NCBI GenBank assembly: GCA_000434215.1 | Contig: HF999685.1 | Location: 43,915 to 50,215, forward strand | Direction: 5' to 3' | DNA from: Bacteroides sp. CAG:144 | GTDB lineage: Bacteria; Bacteroidota; Bacteroidia; Bacteroidales; UBA11471 | DNA: 6,301 nt | Shown here: positions 1-5,442 of the stretch, in pieces | Position numbering within the stretch: the stretch's first letter is position 1 | Layout of the letters: every line of letters begins with the position of its first letter | Made by a program: the position numbers and the translations under genes | Notes under the pieces: generated by a model | Told to the model about the DNA's origin: nothing | Seen by the model: the letters and a program-made list of their open reading frames with translations, nothing else | The model's database searches: none

Positions 1-551
1 AATATGGCTGCCGAAGCTCCTAATCCGGCCAATATCGTTGTCGCATTTTTCCCGAGAAGTATACTGATAATCAAGACAGAACCGATACAACCCGAAACCA
101 AAATCACCATTTGGTAAACGCCTTTCAACGGTCGTGTACGCAAGGTTTCGTTCATATTCGAAATCTTATACAGTATACTCATGACCGAATTGATGAGCAT
201 CAACGATACCACGATAAGATATATTTGGGCACCCCGCAAAAAAATATCCAGCAAATGCGGCATATTCCCAAAAGCAAAAGGCAACAGCAAATACCAGACC
301 ACAGGAGGTATGAGCCTCGTGGCCTTGTGCATGATATCGTCTTCAAACAAATGGTCGTCCCACTGTATCTTGGTACGCTTACTTATCTTCTGTAATACGG
401 GGATAAAAAAATGGCGAAATATTCTCGCCAACAAAAGAGAAATGAGTAAAATGACAATTACCCATACGATTCTTTTAGTCCACTCGACACCGGCTTCGCT
501 CAATTCCAATCTCCGTAGGAACTGTTCGATTTCATATTCCAATCTGTTCAT
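1..551 (-). CDS. MscS-family mechanosensitive channel, YbdG type (partial, C-terminus off the left edge)
   Basis: I translated 183 N-terminal residues from the minus strand. Family proteins of the YbdG/MscM type are roughly 400-430 residues, so more than half, including the cytoplasmic beta and vestibule domains, lies outside the window. Hydrophobic segments lie at about residues 27-44, 80-100, 109-127 and 145-166. A soluble stretch at 57-72 contains RTKIQWDD, and 'RTK..WDD' is typical of this subfamily. The segment ISILLGKNATTILAGLGA (162-179) is the characteristic entry to the Gly/Ala-rich pore helix of MscS channels, giving a strong family call. The role is release of small solutes through the inner membrane when tension rises. 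The start at 551 is secure: it is the first ATG after an in-frame TAG two codons upstream. The gene follows glmM after 63 bases and is probably co-transcribed with it, with a possible own promoter in the gap. Ion preference cannot be inferred. Confidence 0.88.
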   Translation of the reverse strand, partial: MNRLEYEIEQFLRRLELSEAGVEWTKRIVWVIVILLISLLLARIFRHFFIPVLQKISKRTKIQWDDHLFEDDIMHKATRLIPPVVWYLLLPFAFGNMPHLLDIFLRGAQIYLIVVSLMLINSVMSILYKISNMNETLRTRPLKGVYQMVILVSGCIGSVLIISILLGKNATTILAGLGASAAI

Positions 552-566
552 ATTCTATCGGGAAAA

Positions 567-600
567 GAAATTTATCGAGTTTGTTTTTATCCGAACCAAA
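567..600 (-). promoter_or_regulatory. Candidate weak Bacteroidota promoter for the mscS-like gene
   Basis: On the minus strand TAAATTTC (574-567) matches the Bacteroidota -7 element TAnnTTTG at all but the last base. TTTG (600-597) lies 22 bases upstream, slightly further than the usual 19-21. The -7 box ends 15 bases before the channel's ATG, leaving a very short leader. In such A/T-rich DNA a near match can arise by chance, so this is only a candidate for extra expression of the last gene in the operon. Confidence 0.25.
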
Positions 601-614
601 AGACAACGTACAGC

Positions 615-2003
615 TTACTCTACCATAGACCGGATAACCGTCATGACAGCAGCTGCCTTTTCTTCGGCCGATTCTACCGTCTCCGCCTCGGCATAAACCC
701 GGATAATCGGCTCAGTATTCGATTTTCGCAGATGTACCCAACCATCGGGAAAATCTATTTTCACCCCATCTATATCAGTAACCTCGTATCGGGCATATTG
801 TTCTTTGACAGCCCGAAGCAAGGCATCGACATCGATAGCGGGCGTCAAATCTATACGTTGTTTCGTCATTCCATACGAGGGATATGTAGCACGCAATTCG
901 CTCACTTGTTTTTTCGCCTTAGCCAAATGCGTCAGAAACAGAGCAATACCCACAAGGGCATCTCTCCCGTAATGGCTCTCGGGATAAATCACACCACCAT
1001 TGCCCTCACCTCCTATGACAGCACCGACTTCTTTCATTTTTGCCACCACATTCACTTCACCCACGGCAGCGGCGCTATACTCGCCACCCAAAGAACGAGT
1101 TACATCTCTCAATGCCCGGGTAGAACTCAAATTAGAAACCGTATTACCGGGAGTATGGCGCAAAACATAATCCGATACGGCAACAAGTGTATATTCTTCA
1201 CCAAACATGTCGCCGTTTTCACAGATAATGGCTAGGCGGTCTACATCAGGATCTACAACAAATCCCACATCTATTCCTCCGTTTTTCATCAAATCGGATA
1301 TTTCGGTAAGATGCTGGGGCAAGGGTTCGGGATTATGGGGAAAAAGACCATCGGGACGGCAGTTGAGAGGAACGATTTTCTTTACACCCAATGCTTCCAA
1401 TAAAGCAGGTATGGCTATTCCTCCAACAGAATTCACACAATCAACAGCGACAGAAAAACCGGCATTTTTAATGGCCTCCACATCGACCAATTTCAATGAC
1501 AATACGCTATCTATATGCTTAGTTATCGATGTATTATCTTTTTTTACGTGTCCCAAATTTTCAATATCAACAAACTCGAAATCACCGGTTTCTGCTATAC
1601 GCAATACTTCGTTACCTTCGTCTGCATTCAGAAACTCGCCATTCTCATTCAATAGTTTCAACGCGTTCCATTGTTTGGGATTGTGGCTTGCTGTGAGAAT
1701 AATTCCGCCGCAAGCAGCTTCCCATACTACGGCCAGTTCGGTGGTCGGAGTCGTAGCCAGACCCAAATCGACAACATCAAACCCCATACCTACGAGAGTA
1801 CCGATTACACAATGAGAGACCATTTCGCCCGAGACACGAGCATCTCTTCCCACAACGATTTTCCTTACCGGCAACTTTGTCGTACGCTGTATAAACGTTG
1901 CATAGGCCGCTGTAAACTTTACGATATCAAGCGGATTCAAGCCCTCACCGGCTTTTCCGCCGATAGTTCCTCTGATTCCTGAAATAGATTTTATCAATGA
2001 CAT
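615..2003 (-). CDS. glmM: Phosphoglucosamine mutase (alpha-D-phosphohexomutase family)
   Basis: This 462-residue cytoplasmic enzyme is full length for the family. It interconverts glucosamine-6-phosphate and glucosamine-1-phosphate, the step feeding UDP-GlcNAc for peptidoglycan and LPS. All four functional loops are visible: TASHNP at 104-109 with the phosphorylated Ser106; the Mg-binding DPDVDR at 251-256 (Asp251, 253, 255); the sugar loop GEGNGG at 332-337; and the phosphate-binding RKSNTEP at 426-432. The N-terminus SISGIRGTIGG is also typical. The sugar loop is neither the GEMSGH of the Pseudomonas phosphomannomutase/phosphoglucomutase nor the GEQSGH of E. coli GlmM. It is the form found in archaeal and Bacteroidota proteins usually annotated as GlmM. 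Specificity for glucosamine rather than mannose or glucose phosphates is therefore inferred from family practice, not proven. The gene starts 10 bases after the lipoprotein gene ends and lies in the same operon. Confidence 0.9.
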   Translation of the reverse strand: MSLIKSISGIRGTIGGKAGEGLNPLDIVKFTAAYATFIQRTTKLPVRKIVVGRDARVSGEMVSHCVIGTLVGMGFDVVDLGLATTPTTELAVVWEAACGGIILTASHNPKQWNALKLLNENGEFLNADEGNEVLRIAETGDFEFVDIENLGHVKKDNTSITKHIDSVLSLKLVDVEAIKNAGFSVAVDCVNSVGGIAIPALLEALGVKKIVPLNCRPDGLFPHNPEPLPQHLTEISDLMKNGGIDVGFVVDPDVDRLAIICENGDMFGEEYTLVAVSDYVLRHTPGNTVSNLSSTRALRDVTRSLGGEYSAAAVGEVNVVAKMKEVGAVIGGEGNGGVIYPESHYGRDALVGIALFLTHLAKAKKQVSELRATYPSYGMTKQRIDLTPAIDVDALLRAVKEQYARYEVTDIDGVKIDFPDGWVHLRKSNTEPIIRVYAEAETVESAEEKAAAVMTVIRSMVE

Positions 2004-2013
2004 AGACGGGTTA

Positions 2014-2610
2014 TCAATTTTCTTTCAAGTTATACTTAATGGTATATAAATAGGGAATGACATCGGAGATTTCGCTGGCGAAGCCCATTTTAGATGGAAC
2101 GACCAAATTCAGCAACGCTCCATTGCCTACATATCTCAACGGATATTGGATTCCCAGCCCATACTCAAAATACATCGAGTAATTCGAACCCATTTGAGTC
2201 GTATATGTAAAATAATACTTATCACTACCCCCACTTGCGTCATTCATGTTGCCCGAGGTCGAGACGATACCGTCGGCCCAATCGGTCAGGCTCATACGCG
2301 TATATCGGAAATAAACTTTATCATCGGCGACAAAAAAGCTATTGGTAGAGTCGCGGTATCCCATCGAAAGAATCTGCATATACACATCATCGGGGAGTCT
2401 GTAAAAAGGAGGATTATCGGTATTCTCTGCTGTTTGGAAATTCCCATCACCGGGAAGATCTGCCACCCATCGACCATCGGTCGTAAGGTATTTTTCTATC
2501 GCGTTATCTTCTTCTTCTCGCAATTCGATATATGTTTTTCCGTCGTCGCAAGAGGCAAATGCGAACACCGAAAAGAAAACCGAAATCGTTATAAAAAATT
2601 TCATATTCAT
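2014..2610 (-). CDS. DUF4827-like lipoprotein of unknown function, with a possible FKBP-like C-terminal domain
   Basis: A 198-residue protein of unknown function. A hydrophobic signal sequence (residues 4-20) ends in FAFASC, a lipobox-like site whose Cys21 would be lipidated; Asp-Asp follows at +2/+3. The segment after the cysteine (DDGKTYIELREEEDNAIEKYL, split here as 22-31 and 32-42) is charged and probably helical, as in DUF4827 proteins of Bacteroidales. From about residue 75 the chain is beta-rich. The segment GLGIQYPLRYVGNGALLNLV (151-170), followed by VPSKMGF and IPYLYTIKY, resembles by eye the final strands of FKBP-type peptidyl-prolyl isomerases ('...G....L.IPS..GYG...IP....L.F.I'). 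That resemblance is inference; I do not claim isomerase activity. The ATG at 2610 is preferred because a longer reading uses a GTG inside the upstream gene and would spoil the signal peptide. It begins one base after the nrnA stop, suggesting tight translational coupling. Confidence 0.75.
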   Translation of the reverse strand: MNMKFFITISVFFSVFAFASCDDGKTYIELREEEDNAIEKYLTTDGRWVADLPGDGNFQTAENTDNPPFYRLPDDVYMQILSMGYRDSTNSFFVADDKVYFRYTRMSLTDWADGIVSTSGNMNDASGGSDKYYFTYTTQMGSNYSMYFEYGLGIQYPLRYVGNGALLNLVVPSKMGFASEISDVIPYLYTIKYNLKEN

Positions 2611-2611
2611 A

Positions 2612-3655
2612 TTATTGTTCTTTTTTTGATTGAATAGCCAATTCACCGATAACCGGCAATATTTTATGCATTAAATCTTCCGCTTCCTTCAATGTACCAT
2701 AGAACTCCCCTCCGGCTGCATTCAAATGGCCGCCACCATTGAAATACTCTGATGCAATTTTATTGGCAGGAAACGTTCCTTTGGAGCGTAACGATATTTT
2801 TATCAGATTCGATTCCTCCCTCAAAAATGCTGAAAAAAGAATATTTTCCATAGAAAGAGGAACATTCACAAGACCTTCGGTATCGCCTTTTTGGTAATGA
2901 TAATGGTTCAACTCTTTCTGAGACAAACTGATTATCGCCGCATCATACTCGGGAAACACCTCCATCTTTTGCGAAATTGCAAAACCGTTCAAGCGCAACT
3001 TCTCCTCGCTGTTCGTATTGTGAATGCGTGCATATATCGTATCCTTATTGATACCCTTCTTTATCAATTCGGCTATGGTTATATACATTTCGGGATAGTT
3101 CGAATTATAGGTAAAATTTCCCGTATCGGTCATCATTCCGGTATAAATGGCATTAGCCGCATCGACCGACATCTGCTCGAACAATCCCAAACCGCAAATT
3201 ACACGGAACAAGACTTCACAACTCGAAGATATTTCAGGATGAGATATCGTAATATCGCAAAACGAAGACGGATACAGGTGATGATCTATCAATATTTTCT
3301 TTGCTTTCGAAGCCATCAAAACCGTCTCCATCGAATCGACCCGTTTCGGTTCATTGAAATCCAAACAGAAAATCAAATCGGCTCGTTCTATCAGTTTTTG
3401 AGCAAAGTCGGTATAACGGGTATAAACAAGTATATCTTTACAGCCTTTCAAAAAACGCAGGCTGGCTGGATATGGATCGGGAACAATCACATAAACGTCC
3501 TTACCCAAATCGGCCAACGTATGCCATAAAGCCAAAGAAGAACCGATTGCATCGCCGTCGGGTGCAACATGGCAAACGATGACGACGTGTTTGGCCTCAT
3601 CGATGCAACTGCTTATTTCATCGGCCTCGCTTTTCGACAGGATCTTGGGAATCAT
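2612..3655 (-). CDS. nrnA: DHH-DHHA1 family phosphoesterase (NrnA-like nanoRNase/pAp phosphatase)
   Basis: A 347-residue cytoplasmic protein of the two-domain DHH-DHHA1 type. The DHH catalytic motifs appear in order: His29 with PDGDAIGS at 32-39 (Asp33, Asp35), LDFN at 98-101 (Asp99), DHH at 124-126, and TDTGNF at 176-181 (Asp177). These ligands bind two Mn ions. The C-terminal DHHA1 domain carries the substrate-binding GGGHLNAAGG at 307-316. Characterised relatives degrade 2-5-nucleotide RNAs and dephosphorylate 3'-phosphoadenosine 5'-phosphate (pAp). Other stand-alone DHH-DHHA1 proteins (Streptococcus Pde2, mycobacterial CnpB) hydrolyse pApA or c-di-AMP, and sequence alone does not separate these activities. 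The start is secure because an in-frame TGA lies three codons upstream. It heads the operon with the lipoprotein, glmM and the MscS-like channel, and diverges from mazG. Confidence 0.88.
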   Translation of the reverse strand: MIPKILSKSEADEISSCIDEAKHVVIVCHVAPDGDAIGSSLALWHTLADLGKDVYVIVPDPYPASLRFLKGCKDILVYTRYTDFAQKLIERADLIFCLDFNEPKRVDSMETVLMASKAKKILIDHHLYPSSFCDITISHPEISSSCEVLFRVICGLGLFEQMSVDAANAIYTGMMTDTGNFTYNSNYPEMYITIAELIKKGINKDTIYARIHNTNSEEKLRLNGFAISQKMEVFPEYDAAIISLSQKELNHYHYQKGDTEGLVNVPLSMENILFSAFLREESNLIKISLRSKGTFPANKIASEYFNGGGHLNAAGGEFYGTLKEAEDLMHKILPVIGELAIQSKKEQ

Positions 3656-3682
3656 AGAAACTCATATTATTTTGTAAGTTTG

Positions 3683-3690
3683 CAAAAATA
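3683..3690 (-). promoter_or_regulatory. Bacteroidota -7 promoter element for the nrnA operon
   Basis: On the minus strand TATTTTTG (3690-3683) is an exact match to TAnnTTTG, the -7 element read by the Bacteroidota housekeeping sigma factor. It lies 27 bases before the nrnA ATG, predicting a leader of about 20 bases. No clear TTTG -33 element is present 19-21 bases upstream, so the promoter is recognised by its -7 box alone. The A/T-rich leader has no Shine-Dalgarno sequence. Confidence 0.5.
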
Positions 3691-3761
3691 GGCATATTAT
3701 TTGAGAAAATCGAGAGTTTTAGAAATTGATGATGTCATTTTTTATCTATTAATCATTGTCA

Positions 3762-3793
3762 ATTGGCTCATCTGTCAGAAATTTTTATCTTTG
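3762..3793 (+). promoter_or_regulatory. Bacteroidota promoter for mazG
   Basis: TATCTTTG (3786-3793) matches the Bacteroidota -7 consensus TAnnTTTG exactly. ATTG (3762-3765), three of four bases of the TTTG -33 element, lies 20 bases upstream, within the normal spacing. Transcription would start a few bases downstream, giving a leader under about 20 bases before the ATG at 3816. The leader is A-rich without a Shine-Dalgarno motif, as is common in this phylum. Confidence 0.6.
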
Positions 3794-3815
3794 TCTTCGC
3801 TAAAAAACATACGAT

Positions 3816-4610
3816 ATGACACCTCGACACACAAAAGAAGAAAAGATCGAATCTTTCGGCCGCTTTCTCGACATACTCGATGAATTACGTCTCAAATGCC
3901 CGTGGGACCGCAAGCAAACCAACGAATCTCTTCGCACCAATACAATAGAAGAAACATACGAGTTGTGTGAAGCCATTACCAACAACGATCCAGCATCGAT
4001 AAAAAAAGAATTGGGCGACGTTCTCCTACATGTAGCTTTTTATGCAAAAATAGGAGAAGAAAAAGGACTATACGACATGGCCGACGTCTGCGACGCATTG
4101 TGCGAAAAACTAATCTACCGCCACCCACATGTTTTCGGATCGACACAAGTCGATTCATCGGGACAAGTCGAACAAAATTGGGAAGCACTCAAATTGAAAG
4201 AAAAAGGAGGTAACAAAACCGTTCTTGCCGGGGTCCCGAATACTCTGCCCGCCCTTATCAAAGCATACCGCATACAAGAGAAAGCTTGTAATGTAGGGTT
4301 TGATTGGGAAGAAAAAGAACAGGTGTGGGATAAGGTAAAAGAGGAAATCGGAGAATTTGAAAACGAACTGATCCACTTGAATGAAAATAAAGCCGAACAA
4401 GAATTCGGAGATCTGTTATTCAGCCTCATTAATGCAGCAAGGCTTCATAAAATCAACCCCGAAAACGCACTCGAAAGAACCAATCAAAAATTCATACAGC
4501 GCTTTAACTACATAGAAGAAACGGCAAAACGGCAAAATAAAAATCTTAAAGAAATGACACTCGGAGAGATGGACTCACTTTGGAATGAAGCCAAGTCAAA
4601 AGGGTTGTAA
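3816..4610 (+). CDS. mazG: Nucleoside triphosphate pyrophosphohydrolase MazG
   Basis: A 264-residue protein, full length for the two-domain MazG type. It hydrolyses NTPs or dNTPs, including aberrant ones, to the monophosphate and pyrophosphate, cleaning the nucleotide pool. The first MazG domain carries CPWD at 28-31, EETYEL at 45-50 and ELGD at 65-68. RRHPHVF-like YRHPHVF at 101-107 follows, as in E. coli MazG. The second domain carries EE..E (Glu176, Glu177, Glu180) and EFGDLLF at 196-202 (Glu196, Asp199), the usual Mg-binding acidic helices of the active copy. The ending LGEMDSLWNEAKS is also typical. Both domains look intact. The ATG at 3816 is the first after an in-frame TAA five codons upstream. 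It is transcribed alone, divergent from nrnA and convergent with trmH, ending at a shared hairpin. There is no sign of a mazEF toxin-antitoxin pair beside it. Confidence 0.95.
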   Translation: MTPRHTKEEKIESFGRFLDILDELRLKCPWDRKQTNESLRTNTIEETYELCEAITNNDPASIKKELGDVLLHVAFYAKIGEEKGLYDMADVCDALCEKLIYRHPHVFGSTQVDSSGQVEQNWEALKLKEKGGNKTVLAGVPNTLPALIKAYRIQEKACNVGFDWEEKEQVWDKVKEEIGEFENELIHLNENKAEQEFGDLLFSLINAARLHKINPENALERTNQKFIQRFNYIEETAKRQNKNLKEMTLGEMDSLWNEAKSKGL

Positions 4611-4630
4611 AAAATATATTCTATAATTCT

Positions 4631-4669
4631 AAAAAATCTCCGGAGAATATCACCGGAGATTTTTTATTT
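4631..4669. terminator. Bidirectional intrinsic terminator between mazG and trmH
   Basis: AAAAAATCTCCGG (4631-4643) is perfectly complementary to CCGGAGATTTTTT (4653-4665), giving a 13-bp stem with a 9-base loop. The GC-rich core is near the loop and an A/T run is at the base, so a U-tract follows the hairpin on either strand. It begins 20 bases after the mazG stop. The right arm overlaps the last two bases of the trmH stop codon, so the trmH termination signal begins inside its own stop codon. It should end transcription from both converging genes. Confidence 0.88.
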
Positions 4670-5410
4670 GGGACGACGAAACTCAGAACAAACCACTGCC
4701 GTTGCAACTGCGACATTGAGAGATTCGGACGTTGCTCTACCTTCGGGATAGCTGGGAAGAAAAAGTGTATGAGTAACAAGGCTCCTTATTTCTGGTGATA
4801 TACCGTTTCCCTCGTTTCCCATCACTATGATACCCGACGGTGTAAGAGATTGGGTATAAATATTTTCACCATCAAGAAATGTTCCGTATATCGGTGCTTT
4901 GATTTGTGGGAGAAAATCGACCAGCTCGACATAATGTATTTGTACGCGAGCCAAAGCTCCCATAGTAGCTTGTACGACTTTGGGGTTGTAAAGGTCGGCA
5001 CAAAGCGGAGAACAAAGAATATGCTCTATACCATACCAGTCGGCGATGCGCACAATCGTACCGAGATTCCCGGGGTCTTGTACCGTATCAAGGGCCAAAA
5101 CCAACTGTTGCGACAACGATGTCGGCTGTACGGTATACTGCGGGATTTCATAAACAGCTATCACGTCCTGTGGTGAAGAGAGCAACGATGCCCGGCATAT
5201 CTCATCGGGAGACGCTTCTACGACTTCGTCGGCTTGTACTCGGGGATGCGCTTGTAACCATTCCGATGTCGCCACCAGCAATTTGCATGAAAATGCAACA
5301 ATCGTATCTTCTACCAACTTATTGCCTTCGGCCAAAAAACACCCGTATTCCTTCCGGGCCTTTTTCCGCTCCAACGATTGTATAAATTTTATTTTATTCT
5401 TGCTTAACAT
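4664..5410 (-). CDS. TrmH/SpoU-family RNA 2'-O-methyltransferase
   Basis: A 248-residue protein of the SPOUT superfamily that uses S-adenosylmethionine to methylate ribose 2'-OH groups in rRNA or tRNA. The N-terminal part (about 1-90, with FLAEGNKLVEDTI at 25-37) matches the SpoU substrate-binding domain. The catalytic domain shows the three family motifs: DTVQDPGNLGTIVRIADWYG at 108-127 (Asn115, Arg121), VMGNEGNGIS at 196-205 (Glu200), and SESLNVAVATAVV at 228-240, which form the trefoil-knot cofactor site. The N-terminal domain favours an RlmB/TsnR-like rRNA enzyme over classical tRNA TrmH, but the target nucleotide cannot be read from sequence. An in-frame TGA two codons before the ATG at 5410 fixes the start. 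It lies 32 bases downstream of the alcohol dehydrogenase gene on the same strand and may be co-transcribed with it. Confidence 0.92.
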   Translation of the reverse strand: MLSKNKIKFIQSLERKKARKEYGCFLAEGNKLVEDTIVAFSCKLLVATSEWLQAHPRVQADEVVEASPDEICRASLLSSPQDVIAVYEIPQYTVQPTSLSQQLVLALDTVQDPGNLGTIVRIADWYGIEHILCSPLCADLYNPKVVQATMGALARVQIHYVELVDFLPQIKAPIYGTFLDGENIYTQSLTPSGIIVMGNEGNGISPEIRSLVTHTLFLPSYPEGRATSESLNVAVATAVVCSEFRRPK

Positions 5411-5442
5411 TTCTCACCGAATAAACCGACAACAAATCTTAT

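Noticed and set aside
111..696. Plus-strand open frames over the left edge
   Set aside because: The minus strand here encodes clear transmembrane segments and the pore-helix motif of an MscS-type channel, so the plus-strand frames are shadows.
1207..1815. A 202-codon open frame on the plus strand opposite glmM
   Set aside because: It is antisense to the glmM core, has a low-complexity Ser/Thr/Pro-rich translation and no promoter or family resemblance. The same holds for the frames at 732-1235 and 1671-1982.
2891..3529. A 212-codon open frame on the plus strand opposite nrnA
   Set aside because: It lies wholly antisense to a gene with intact DHH and DHHA1 motifs. Its translation has no recognisable domain and is rich in Ile, Arg and Gln, as expected for a shadow frame.
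3701..3883. A 60-codon plus-strand frame starting in the nrnA-mazG gap
   Set aside because: It spans the mazG promoter and overlaps the mazG start in another frame, and its translation shows no recognisable feature.
3816..4610. mazG as part of a toxin-antitoxin or phage-defence module
   Set aside because: No mazE/mazF-like or defence genes adjoin it. It is a standard two-domain housekeeping MazG between unrelated genes.
5411..5442. AAGATTTG on the minus strand as a possible trmH promoter
   Set aside because: It misses the first base of TAnnTTTG, no convincing -33 element was found, and the 32-base gap fits co-transcription with the alcohol dehydrogenase gene.
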